Source: Streptomyces griseoruber
Lineage (GTDB): Bacteria; Actinomycetota; Actinomycetes; Streptomycetales; Streptomycetaceae
Direction of reading: 5' to 3'
Length of the DNA: 64,000 bases
Assembly: GCF_001514205.1 (NCBI RefSeq)
Contig: NZ_KQ948789.1
Location: forward strand, 1-64,000
Shown: positions 38,905-46,970 of the stretch, piece after piece
How the letters are laid out: each line of letters begins with the position of its first letter
How positions within the stretch are numbered: the first letter of the stretch is position 1
Translations under genes and position numbers: made by a program
Notes under the pieces: model-generated
The model's input: only the letters and a program-made list of their open reading frames with translations
Database searches by the model: none
Told to the model about the DNA's origin: nothing

Positions 38905-40344
38905 TTGCGCAGACGCACGACGCACCGCCGTGCCCTCATGCCCGCCTTGGCCGCATCCGCCCTCCTCCTCGCCGCGGGGTGTTCCTCCGCCCCCGCCCCG
39001 ACCGCTTCTCCCTCTGCCTCGGCCGCTCGGCAGGCAGACACCCCGGACTCCTCCGACGACCGCGCCCTCGCGGTCGCCGCCGCCCCGGCCGACACCGCGA
39101 CCGCCGCGGCCCGTCCGGGCAGCTCCGCCGGCGAGGCGCACCGGACGAAGCTCAGCGTCGCCTCGTACGACAAGAAGACCCGACGGGCCGTCATCTCCTC
39201 CAACGTCGGTACAGGTGGCGGGAGTTCCTCTCCGGCACCGAGCACCTCCCCGAGCTCGTCCCCCACGCGCTCCGCTCCCTCGCCGAGCACGTCGCAGACC
39301 CCCGGCACCGCCGTCGGCGACGTCATCGCCAGCGCTCCCGCGCCCGGCGCCCCGCAGGGACTCCTCGCCAAGGTCACGAAGGTGATCGGCGAGACCGAGC
39401 AGGGCACGGAGGTGCAGACCGAACCGGCCCGGCTCAACGCCCTGCTCGGGGACGACACCGCCAAGGGCAGCGTGCCCGTCGACCCGGCCGCCTTCGACAT
39501 CGACAAGCTGCTGCCCGGCGTCGACGTCTCCTGGTCGAGCACGGGTGACGTCCACGTCGGGCCGGAGGGGGCGACGGTCCCGCTCGGCAGCCTGCGGCTC
39601 GACGTGCGCGCCGAACTGCCCACCGTGGCCCGGGGTTCCGCCTCCGCGGACGCCTCCGTCGAGGGCTTCGTCCAGGTCGCCCCGCAGGTCGACTTCCGGT
39701 ACGGCGGCGAGGGCACCGACACCGCACCCGCCTCGGCCTATCTTGGCGTGTCCGGGGACTGGACCTCGGGCTGGTCGCTCAAGGGCCGGGCGGGCGCCTC
39801 CGCCACCCCCACCCGGATCCCCTTCGCCACCCTGCACGCCGACCCCGTCCTCCAGGTCGGCCCCGTCCCCGTCGTGGTCAACCTCGATCTGACCTGTTAC
39901 GTCGAGATCAGCGGCGACGGAAAGATCACCGTGGACGTGGAACAGAGCCTCGAGGGCGACTTCAAGGCCGGCGGCACCTTCGGCCTCGGCCAGGGCTGGA
40001 CGCCGGTCAGCTCCTCCGACATGACCAGCACCCCCGTGCACACGTCCGTCACCACCGCCGGAAGCGCGAAGGCGGCCCTCGGAGCCGAGGCGAGCGTCGG
40101 CCTCTACGGCAGTGTCGGCGTCGTCGCCGACCTCGCGCCGTACGTCCGCGGCGAGGGCACCGCCACGGTCACCGGCACCGACGAAGTGTTCGAGGCCGAC
40201 GGCACCTGGGCGCTCTACGGCGGGGTCGACCTCACCGGCACCCTGCGGCTCCAGCTGACCATCTTCGGCACCCCGGTGTTCGGCAAGGACATCCCCCTGG
40301 GCGCACTCCACCGGGAGTGGAAGCTGGCGGGCAGCTCCCCCTAG
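38905..40344 (+). CDS. Predicted beta-rich lipoprotein of unknown function
   Basis: I take TTG 38905 (LRRRTTHRRALMPALAASALLLAAGCSS), seven bases after AGGA, as start because it places a basic n-region before the hydrophobic core and a perfect lipobox LAAGC at about residue 27; upstream codons would bury the signal. The mature chain first runs through 120 residues of Ser/Pro/Thr/Ala linker, then a domain rich in short beta strands (VDVSWSSTGDVHVGPEGATVPLGSLRLDV, LQVGPVPVVVNLDLTCYVEISGDGKITVDV, ADGTWALYGGVDLTGTLRLQL). The alternation looks like a lipid- or surface-binding beta barrel or sandwich, but I do not recognise a family. It is convergent with the MazG-like gene, 15 bases apart. Confidence 0.7.
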   Translation: MRRRTTHRRALMPALAASALLLAAGCSSAPAPTASPSASAARQADTPDSSDDRALAVAAAPADTATAAARPGSSAGEAHRTKLSVASYDKKTRRAVISSNVGTGGGSSSPAPSTSPSSSPTRSAPSPSTSQTPGTAVGDVIASAPAPGAPQGLLAKVTKVIGETEQGTEVQTEPARLNALLGDDTAKGSVPVDPAAFDIDKLLPGVDVSWSSTGDVHVGPEGATVPLGSLRLDVRAELPTVARGSASADASVEGFVQVAPQVDFRYGGEGTDTAPASAYLGVSGDWTSGWSLKGRAGASATPTRIPFATLHADPVLQVGPVPVVVNLDLTCYVEISGDGKITVDVEQSLEGDFKAGGTFGLGQGWTPVSSSDMTSTPVHTSVTTAGSAKAALGAEASVGLYGSVGVVADLAPYVRGEGTATVTGTDEVFEADGTWALYGGVDLTGTLRLQLTIFGTPVFGKDIPLGALHREWKLAGSSP

Positions 40345-40359
40345 GTCCTGTCCGGCCGA

Positions 40360-40770
40360 TCAGGCGGCGCCGCCGGGTATCCATCCCTGGCGGCGCAGCA
40401 CCGCCGAGACGTCCGGTGCCTCGTAGTGGTCCCCCTTGAGCACCTTGCCGTCGGCCCGGCGGGAGACCTGTCCGTCGGGGCCGAGCTTGGTCATGTTCGA
40501 GCGGTGGATCTCGGCGATCACCGCGTCGAGGTCGATCCCGTGCACCAGCGCGGTGCCGTACGCGACGTAGACGACATCGGCCAGTTCATGCGCCAGCCGG
40601 TCCAGCGGGCCGCTCACCGACACCTCGGCGACCTCCGCCGCCTCCTCGGCGAGCAGCTCACCGCGGTGCGCCGCGAGGCCCGGCGACACCTCCGTGGGCG
40701 TGCTGCGCGCGTCGAGCCCGAAGGCACGGTGGAAGTCACGGACCAGGTCCGCGGGCGAGGAAATGCTCAT
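40360..40770 (-). CDS. MazG-like nucleoside triphosphate pyrophosphohydrolase-fold protein
   Basis: The 136-residue protein starts at ATG 40770 (MSISSPADLVRDFHRAFGLD) after GGGGGC. The all-alpha NTP pyrophosphatase signature is clear: LLAEEAAEVAEV (E-E-x-x-E) and LAHELADVVYVAYG (E-x-x-D), followed by HRSNMTKLGPDGQV, which is seen in small phage- and actinobacterium-type MazG-like and phosphoribosyl-ATP pyrophosphatase-like proteins. It probably hydrolyses non-canonical or excess nucleotides. It lies divergently from the TAXI gene, 148 bases apart. Confidence 0.82.
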   Translation of the reverse strand: MSISSPADLVRDFHRAFGLDARSTPTEVSPGLAAHRGELLAEEAAEVAEVSVSGPLDRLAHELADVVYVAYGTALVHGIDLDAVIAEIHRSNMTKLGPDGQVSRRADGKVLKGDHYEAPDVSAVLRRQGWIPGGAA

Positions 40771-40918
40771 GCCCCCGACTGTAACCACCCCCACTGACAG
40801 CGGCCCCGGAACGCCCACCCGCCCCCGGTGCCCCGGCCGCCCCGGCCCGGCCCGCCCCCGCCCGCCTCTGTGAGCCCCGCCCTGGCCAGCCCCACGCCCC
40901 GGCTGGCAGGATCGGCGC

Positions 40919-41917
40919 ATGTCCAAGGTTCTCTCGCGTATCGGCAGACGCCAGGCCCGGCAGGGGGCGGCGGCCGGTGTCGTCGTGCTCGGGCTGCTGC
41001 TGTGGTGGCTGCTGCCGCTGGGCGAGGATCCGCCGAGCGGGACGATCACCTTCAGCACGGGCACGTCCCGCGGCGTCTACCAGTCGTACGGCGCCCAGTT
41101 GCGCGACGCGCTCGCCAAGGACATGCCGGGTCTGACCGTGATCCTGAGGTCCAGCAACGGCTCGCAGGACAACGTCGAGCGCGTGGCGACGGGCGGTGCC
41201 GACTTCACCATCGCGGCGGCCGACGCCGTGCAGCTGTACGAGTCGCGGCACCCGGGCTCGGCGGCCCGGCTGCGCGGGGTGGCGCGGCTCTACGACGACT
41301 ACGTCCAACTGGTGGTGCCGCGTGACTCCGACGTCCGCTCCGTCGCCGACCTGAAGGGCAAGACGGTGGCCACGGGCCTGTCCGGCTCGGGTGTGCGTCT
41401 GATAGCCAACCGGGTGCTCCAGGCGGCGGGCCTGGACCCGGACAAGGACGTCAAGGCCGTGGAGAAGGGCATCAACAACGGCCCGCAGGCCCTGAGGCAG
41501 GGGGAGATCGACGCGTTCTTCTGGTCGGGCGGCATCCCCACGGGCGGTCTGACGGACCTGGCGAAGACCTTCGCCTTCCGGTTCGTGCCGATCGACGCCG
41601 CCCTCGTCGCCAAGATGCACGGCCAGGACAGCTCCACGAGCTACTACCGGGCCACGAACATGTCCGAGTCGGTGTACCGCAGCGTCCAGAACGGCGAGAC
41701 GGTCCCGACGATCGCCGTGTCCAACGTGTTGATCACCCGTACGGACATGGATCCGCGGCTCACCGAGTGGATGACCCGGATCGTCATCAAGAGCCGGGAC
41801 GACATCGGCTCGCGGGTCCACTCCGCGCAGTTGGTCGACCTGCGCACCGCGATCGACACCAACCCGCTCCCCCTGCACGACGGCGCCCGGCGCTACTACC
41901 GCTCGGTCAAGCCGTAG
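40919..41917 (+). CDS. TAXI-family (TRAP-type) substrate-binding protein
   Basis: The 332-residue protein has an N-terminal membrane anchor or signal (AAAGVVVLGLLLWWLLPLG) and a TAXI-type solute-binding domain: GTITFSTGTSRGVYQSYGAQL, GADFTIAAADAVQLY, VPRDSDVRSVADLKGKTVATGLSGSGVRLIANRVL, DAFFWSGGIPTGGL. Relatives bind glutamate or other carboxylates. No TRAP membrane subunits are nearby. Instead its 3' end overlaps the 3' end of a convergent sensor kinase gene by 11 bases, next to a glutamate ABC transporter. A sensory role, presenting ligand to the kinase, is plausible but inferred. Confidence 0.85.
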   Translation: MSKVLSRIGRRQARQGAAAGVVVLGLLLWWLLPLGEDPPSGTITFSTGTSRGVYQSYGAQLRDALAKDMPGLTVILRSSNGSQDNVERVATGGADFTIAAADAVQLYESRHPGSAARLRGVARLYDDYVQLVVPRDSDVRSVADLKGKTVATGLSGSGVRLIANRVLQAAGLDPDKDVKAVEKGINNGPQALRQGEIDAFFWSGGIPTGGLTDLAKTFAFRFVPIDAALVAKMHGQDSSTSYYRATNMSESVYRSVQNGETVPTIAVSNVLITRTDMDPRLTEWMTRIVIKSRDDIGSRVHSAQLVDLRTAIDTNPLPLHDGARRYYRSVKP

Positions 41918-43319
41918 GCCGGGCCCTCGGCACCGACACCGTCACCTTCAGCCCGTTCGGCTCGTGACGGTCGTACGAGAGCGAGCCGCCGCCCGCCGCG
42001 AGCAGGGTGCGGGTGATGGACAGGCCGAGGCCCGAGCCCTTGATGTTCTGGTGACGGCCGCTGCGCCAGAAGCGGTCGCCCACGCGCGTGAGTTCCTCGT
42101 CGGTGAGGCCGGGGCCGTGGTCGGTGACGACGACGGTGGAGTTCTCGCCGTCGGCCGCGACCCTCACCTCGACGCGCTCGCCCTCCGGGGTGAACTTCAC
42201 CGCGTTGTCGATCACCGCGTCCAGCGCGCTGGACAGGGTGACGGGGTCGGCCCAGGCCGTGGTGGCCGGGCAGTCGCCGACCAGCCGCACCCCCTTGGCC
42301 TCGGCCGTGGGCGCCCAGGCGGCGACGCGCTCGGCCGTCAGCGCGCCGATGTCGGTGACCCTGAGATCGGCCTCGGTGTGCTCGGCCAGGGCGAGGTCGA
42401 GCAGGTCGTCCAGGACCTGGGCCAGGCGTTTGCCCTCGCTCTGGACGGAGGCGATCTCCTCGTTGTCCTCGGGGAGTTCGTAGGCGAGCAGTTCGATGCG
42501 CAGCAGCAGCGCCGCGAGCGGGTTGCGCAACTGGTGCGAGGCGTCGGCGACGAAGGCGCGCTGCTGCTCCAGCACGTCCTCGACGTTGTCGGCCATCTCG
42601 TTGAACGACCGGGCCAGCCGCCTGAGTTCCGGCGGTCCGCTGGCCACCGCCACCCGGGACTTCAGCCGGCCGCTGGCGATCGCGTGTGTGGTGATGTCCA
42701 GCACGCGCACGGGTTTGAGGACCCATCCGGTCAGCCGCAGCGCGGCCCCGATGGCCAGCAGCATCGCGGCCACCTCGCCCGCGCCGACGACCAGCCAGCC
42801 GTGCAGGATCCGTGACCGCATCGGCCCGGTGGGCGAGTCGGTGACGACGACCGCGACCACGTCACCGTCCCGGATGACCGGCGACGCCACGACGAGACGG
42901 CTGCGCTGCCAGGGCCACACCTGCCGGGGGTCATGGCTGCGACGGCTGAGCAGGGCCTCGGCGTACGCCTCCCGCACCTCACCTATGCGGGGGAGAGCGA
43001 AACCCTTGGGTGCTCGGGCCAACGGGGCACCGGTGGTGGAGAAGACCGCGGCACGGATGTCGTAGACCTCGTAGTAGCTGTCGAGTTCGCGTGCGAGCGT
43101 GAGCAGCCGCTCTTCCATGGACGCGGACGCGCTCGCGTCCGTGCCCGACGGCACGGTGACGTTCTGCGCGAGCGCGGCGAAGCGCGCGGTGTCGTCGATC
43201 CGGTCGACGACCACCCGCTGCTGCTGCGCCCCGGCCACGCTGACGGCCAGCGGCATCCCGAGGGCGAGCAGTACGGCCGCCATCAGGACGATGAGCAGCG
43301 GCAGCAGACGTGTACGCAA
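41907..43319 (-). CDS. gluK: Sensor histidine kinase next to glutamate transporter (GluK-like)
   Basis: The 470-residue membrane kinase has a first membrane segment (LLPLLIVLMAAVLLALGMPLAV), an extracellular domain of about 130 residues, a second segment (GWLVVGAGEVAAMLLAIGAALRL), HAMP, HisKA with the phospho-acceptor His in VADASHQLRNPLAALLLR, and HATPase_c (LDAVIDNAVKF, VTDHGPGLT, GSGLGLSITRTLL). The extracellular part is a likely ligand sensor. It begins nine bases after the response regulator stop. A GluR-GluK two-component system next to gluABCD controls glutamate uptake in S. coelicolor (recalled literature); position and architecture fit, so I use the symbol with moderate confidence. 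Confidence 0.85.
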   Translation of the reverse strand: MRTRLLPLLIVLMAAVLLALGMPLAVSVAGAQQQRVVVDRIDDTARFAALAQNVTVPSGTDASASASMEERLLTLARELDSYYEVYDIRAAVFSTTGAPLARAPKGFALPRIGEVREAYAEALLSRRSHDPRQVWPWQRSRLVVASPVIRDGDVVAVVVTDSPTGPMRSRILHGWLVVGAGEVAAMLLAIGAALRLTGWVLKPVRVLDITTHAIASGRLKSRVAVASGPPELRRLARSFNEMADNVEDVLEQQRAFVADASHQLRNPLAALLLRIELLAYELPEDNEEIASVQSEGKRLAQVLDDLLDLALAEHTEADLRVTDIGALTAERVAAWAPTAEAKGVRLVGDCPATTAWADPVTLSSALDAVIDNAVKFTPEGERVEVRVAADGENSTVVVTDHGPGLTDEELTRVGDRFWRSGRHQNIKGSGLGLSITRTLLAAGGGSLSYDRHEPNGLKVTVSVPRARPTA

Positions 43320-43328
43320 CGGTCCCCG

Positions 43329-44015
43329 CTACCCGGCCGGGGCGACGAGCCGGTACCCGACGCCGCGGACGGTCTCGATCAGGGCGGGCATGCGCAGCTT
43401 GGCGCGCAGGGAGGCGACGTGCACCTCCAGGGTGCGCCCGGTCCCCTCCCAACTGGTGCGCCACACCTCGCTGATGATCTGCTCGCGGCGGAAGACGACA
43501 CCGGGCCGCTGGGCGAGCAGCGCGAGCAGGTCGAACTCCTTGCGGGTCAGCTGGACGACCGTGCCGTCCACCGTGACGCGTCGCGTGGGCAGTTCGATCT
43601 GTACGGGTCCGAGCCGCAGCGCGTCCTCGGCGGCCGTGCCGGCGTCCTCGTGAACGGTGCGCCGGGCGACGGCATGGATCCGGGCGAGCAACTCCCCGGT
43701 GTCGTAAGGCTTCACCACGTAGTCGTCGGCGCCCAGGTTGAGGCCGTGGATGCGGGAGCGCACGTCGGAACGGGCCGTCACCATGATCACCGGGGTGGCG
43801 GTGCGCTTGCGGATCTTGCCGCAGACCTCGTAGCCGTCCTGGTCGGGCAGACCGAGGTCGAGCAGGACGACTCCGAAGCCGGGGCCTTCGGGAACGAGCG
43901 CCTGGAGCGCCTCCTCGCCGTTGCGGGCGTGCGTGACGTCGAAACCGTGCCGTTTGAGGACCGCGGACAGCGCGGCGGCGACATGGTTGTCGTCCTCGAC
44001 GAGGAGCAGTCTCAT
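43329..44015 (-). CDS. gluR: OmpR-type response regulator next to glutamate transporter (GluR-like)
   Basis: The ATG at 44015 with GGAGGGGGC just upstream gives 228 residues. The receiver domain has MRLLLVEDDNHV, phospho-acceptor Asp in GVVLLDLGLPDQDG and Lys in YVVKPYDTGEL; the C-terminal winged helix of Trans_reg_C type has RRVTVDGTVVQLTRKEFDLLALLAQRPG and LEVHVASLRAKL. It leads an operon with the kinase gene and is divergent from the ABC transporter operon. A phased direct repeat in the shared intergenic region is a candidate binding site. The symbol is assigned by position relative to gluABCD and recalled literature. Confidence 0.87.
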   Translation of the reverse strand: MRLLLVEDDNHVAAALSAVLKRHGFDVTHARNGEEALQALVPEGPGFGVVLLDLGLPDQDGYEVCGKIRKRTATPVIMVTARSDVRSRIHGLNLGADDYVVKPYDTGELLARIHAVARRTVHEDAGTAAEDALRLGPVQIELPTRRVTVDGTVVQLTRKEFDLLALLAQRPGVVFRREQIISEVWRTSWEGTGRTLEVHVASLRAKLRMPALIETVRGVGYRLVAPAG

Positions 44016-44218
44016 CCAGGCCCCCTCCGATTCATCGGCTTTTTGGTCTGTTTGGGTACAAAACGCCGGGCACGCGCGCGTGCGCACCCTGCAGTCACGC
44101 TGATGGACGAGGACGCAGTCAAGTGGGTTCCGGTTGCACGCGACTTCCGTTACCCGCCCGATACGCACGCAGGTCGCAAGTGCTACGACACGTGTCCGAT
44201 TGCTATCGGATCGTGATG

Positions 44219-44236
44219 CTCAGATTCCCCTCAGAT
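44219..44236 (+). promoter_or_regulatory. 11-bp-phased direct repeat, candidate GluR operator
   Basis: CTCAGAT occurs at 44219-44225 and 44230-44236, one helical turn apart, the spacing usual for OmpR-family dimers. It lies 68 bases ahead of the gluA start and on the far side of gluR, so it could regulate either operon. Confidence 0.5.
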
Positions 44237-44303
44237 GTAATGACGCTGGTCGCGGCCGGTCACTACTGTCCTCCGAAACCGAGGTGGACGGAGCCTGAGA
44301 GCG

Positions 44304-45083
44304 ATGACCGAAGTATCGGTGACCAAGCAAGACGCGGTCCCGCCCGGCGGCGATCTCGTCGTCCTGAAGAGCGTCAACAAGCACTTCGGCGCGTTGCACG
44401 TGCTCCAGGACATCGATCTGACGATCACCCGCGGTGAGGTCGTCGTGGTCATCGGGCCCTCCGGGTCCGGGAAGTCGACCCTGTGCCGCACCATCAACCG
44501 TCTCGAGACGATCGACGACGGCACGATCACGATCGACGGGAAGCCGCTGCCCCAGGAGGGCAAGGCGCTGGCGCGGCTGCGCGCCGACGTCGGCATGGTC
44601 TTCCAGTCGTTCAACCTGTTCGCGCACAAGACCGTGCTCGAGAACGTGATGCTGGGCCAGATCAAGGTCCGCAAGGCCGACAAGAGGCAGGCCGAGGACA
44701 AGGCACGCGCCCTGCTGGACCGCGTCGGCGTGGGCACTCAGGCGGACAAGTACCCGGCCCAGCTCTCGGGCGGTCAGCAGCAGCGCGTCGCCATCGCCCG
44801 GGCGCTGGCCATGGACCCCAAGGTGATGCTCTTCGACGAGCCGACCTCGGCCCTCGACCCGGAGATGATCAACGAGGTCCTCGAGGTCATGCAGCAGCTC
44901 GCCCGGGAGGGCATGACCATGATCGTCGTCACCCATGAGATGGGCTTCGCGCGATCGGCCGCGAACCGTGTGGTCTTCATGGCCGACGGCCGCATCGTCG
45001 AGGAAGCCGCACCCGAGCAGTTCTTCAGCAACCCGCGCAGTGACCGTGCCAAGGACTTCCTGTCGAAGATCCTGCACCACTGA
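44304..45083 (+). CDS. gluA: Glutamate/polar amino-acid ABC transporter ATPase
   Basis: The 259-residue ATP-binding subunit has all ABC motifs: Walker A GPSGSGKST, Q loop VFQSFNLF, signature LSGGQQQRVAIARAL, Walker B VMLFDEPTSALDPE and switch VTHEM. It belongs to the polar amino-acid importer (HisP/GlnQ/GluA) group and powers uptake together with the two permeases encoded downstream. It is the first gene of gluABCD, 54 bases ahead of the binding protein. A phased direct repeat upstream may be the operator for the divergent two-component regulator. Confidence 0.94.
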   Translation: MTEVSVTKQDAVPPGGDLVVLKSVNKHFGALHVLQDIDLTITRGEVVVVIGPSGSGKSTLCRTINRLETIDDGTITIDGKPLPQEGKALARLRADVGMVFQSFNLFAHKTVLENVMLGQIKVRKADKRQAEDKARALLDRVGVGTQADKYPAQLSGGQQQRVAIARALAMDPKVMLFDEPTSALDPEMINEVLEVMQQLAREGMTMIVVTHEMGFARSAANRVVFMADGRIVEEAAPEQFFSNPRSDRAKDFLSKILHH

Positions 45084-45137
45084 ACCGCCGGCACCCGCAT
45101 CGCGCTCAGCCCTTCTTCACTCCTTAAGGAAGTAGCC

Positions 45138-45998
45138 ATGAAGCTTCGCAAGGTCACCGCCGCCTCGGCCGTCGTGCTCGCCCTCGCCCTGTCCGCCACC
45201 GCCTGCGGCGGCGACAAGAAGGACGACACCAGCGGCAGCTCCAGCAGCGGGGGCGGCGGCGGCACGATCAAGATCGGCATCAAGTACGACCAGCCCGGCC
45301 TCGGCCTGAAGAAGCCCGACGGCACCTTCGCCGGCTTCGACGTGGACGTCGCCACCTATGTCGCCAAGCAGCTCGGCTACGACGCGGACAAGATCGAGTT
45401 CGTCGAGACCAAGAGCGCCGACCGCGAGAACGCCCTCGCGCGCGGGGACGTCAAGTTCATCGCCGCGACCTACTCGATCACCGACGAGCGCAAGCAGAAG
45501 GTCGACTTCGCCGGCCCGTACCTGCTGGCCCACCAGGACCTGCTGATCAAGACCGACTCGACCATCGCCAAGGGCACGGACCTCAACGGCAAGAAGCTGT
45601 GTTCCGTGACCGGTTCGACCTCGGCGCAGAACGTGCAGAAGACGATCGCGCCGGACGCGAAGCTCAAGAAGGTGAGCTCCTACTCGGAGTGCATCGCCGC
45701 CCTCCAGAACGGTGCCGTGGACGCGGTCACCACCGACGACTCGATCCTCGCCGGCTTCGCCTCCCAGGACCAGTACAAGGGCAAGTTCAAGCTCGCCGGT
45801 CTGAAGCTGAGCAACGAGAACTACGGCGTCGGCGTCAAGAAGGGCGACTCCGCGACCGTCGACAAGATCAACAAGGCGCTGGAGAAGATGGTCAGCGACG
45901 GCTCCTGGCAGAAGGCGGTCGACGCCAACTTCGGCCCGGCGAACTACAAGAACGAGCAGGCCCCGAAGATCGGCGTCATCGTCCCGAACGCCTCCTAG
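45138..45998 (+). CDS. gluB: Glutamate ABC transporter substrate-binding lipoprotein
   Basis: The 286-residue protein starts at ATG 45138 behind TAAGGAAG and has a signal with lipobox-like end (VVLALALSATAC) and a Gly/Ser linker after the lipidated Cys. The mature part is a family 3 solute-binding domain: IKIGIKYDQPGLGLKKPDGTFAGFDVDVA, EFVETKSADRENALARGDVKFIAATYSIT, GSTSAQNVQ and AVTTDDSILAGF. It captures glutamate or a related amino acid outside the membrane and passes it to GluC/GluD. A hairpin 12 bases after its stop probably lowers expression of the downstream permease genes, a common arrangement for excess binding protein. Confidence 0.93.
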   Translation: MKLRKVTAASAVVLALALSATACGGDKKDDTSGSSSSGGGGGTIKIGIKYDQPGLGLKKPDGTFAGFDVDVATYVAKQLGYDADKIEFVETKSADRENALARGDVKFIAATYSITDERKQKVDFAGPYLLAHQDLLIKTDSTIAKGTDLNGKKLCSVTGSTSAQNVQKTIAPDAKLKKVSSYSECIAALQNGAVDAVTTDDSILAGFASQDQYKGKFKLAGLKLSNENYGVGVKKGDSATVDKINKALEKMVSDGSWQKAVDANFGPANYKNEQAPKIGVIVPNAS

Positions 45999-46010
45999 GA
46001 CCTACCGGCC

Positions 46011-46043
46011 GATCACGTCGCCAAAAAGCGGCGGCGACTGATC
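46011..46043 (+). terminator. Hairpin after gluB, likely partial terminator or mRNA stabiliser
   Basis: GATCACGTCGCC (46011-46022) pairs with GGCGACTGATC (46033-46043) with one bulged base. The rest of the 306-base gluB-gluC gap has no supported gene; its open frames lack ribosome sites. Confidence 0.6.
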
Positions 46044-46304
46044 AGCAACAGGTGAGCGGGGTGTGGTGCGTGCGGCTGCACGGCGGAGGAGGGCGTCGAC
46101 GCCGAGCGTCGGCAACCGACGGCAACGCGGCCGGGGCCCCTCCGGGGGAGTGCGGGCCACACCTTGCCGCCTGCGGCGGATCGGCCGGACAGGTCCTGGT
46201 CACCGCCCAGCGGGATTTCCGCGGTGCGCCGCCGTCCGTCGCGATCAGGGCGGCGGCACGCCCCGCCCTCCTCATACGCCACCCACCCGGAAGCGCGGGA
46301 GATC

Positions 46305-46970
46305 GTGTTCGACTTTCTTGAAGGTTACGACGTCCTCGGGGCGTTCTGGATGACGGTGAAACTCACCGCCCTCTCCGCCGTGGGGTCCCTGGTCTGGGGC
46401 ACCCTGCTGGCCGCGATGCGGGTCAGCCCGGTCCCGGTGATGCGCGGCTTCGGCACCGTCTACGTCAACGTCGTCCGGAACATCCCCCTGACGGTCATCG
46501 TCCTGTTCAGTTCGCTCGGCCTCGCCGACATCTTCGGAATGACCCTGGGTGCCTCGGACTTCGACGTCCAGGGCTTCCGGCTGGCCGTGCTCGGCCTGGC
46601 CGGCTACACCGCGGCCTTCGTCTGCGAGGCGCTGCGCTCCGGCATCAACACCGTGCCACTCGGCCAGGCGGAGGCGGCCCGCGCGATCGGCCTGGGCTTC
46701 CACCAGACCCTGCTGCTCATCGTCCTGCCCCAGGCGTTCCGCGCGGTGATCGGCCCGCTGACCAACGTCCTGATCGCGCTGACCAAGAACACCACGGTGG
46801 CGGCCGCGATCGGCGTCGCCGAGGCCGCCTATCTGATGAAGACGATGATCGAGAACGAGGCACAGACGCTGCTCATCGGCGCGGTCTTCGCCTTCGGGTT
46901 CGTGGTCCTGACCCTGCCGACCGGCCTCCTCCTGGGCTGGCTGGGCAAGCGACTGGCGGTGAAGCGATGA
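46305..46970 (+). CDS. gluC: Glutamate ABC transporter permease
   Basis: The GTG at 46305, three bases after GGGAGATC, gives 221 residues beginning VFDFLEGYDVLGAFWMTVKLT. Five hydrophobic segments and the permease coupling loop EAARAIGLGFHQTLLLIVLPQAFRAVIGPL (EAA motif) place it in the HisM family of polar amino-acid importers. It forms a heterodimer with GluD in the membrane, and the pair engages the ATPase GluA. Its stop overlaps the start of gluD by four bases (ATGA). Confidence 0.93.
   Translation: MFDFLEGYDVLGAFWMTVKLTALSAVGSLVWGTLLAAMRVSPVPVMRGFGTVYVNVVRNIPLTVIVLFSSLGLADIFGMTLGASDFDVQGFRLAVLGLAGYTAAFVCEALRSGINTVPLGQAEAARAIGLGFHQTLLLIVLPQAFRAVIGPLTNVLIALTKNTTVAAAIGVAEAAYLMKTMIENEAQTLLIGAVFAFGFVVLTLPTGLLLGWLGKRLAVKR

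Noticed and set aside
46013..46282. An 89-codon minus-strand ORF in the gluB-gluC gap.
   Set aside because: Arg/Pro-rich shadow composition, no ribosome site, opposite to the operon direction.
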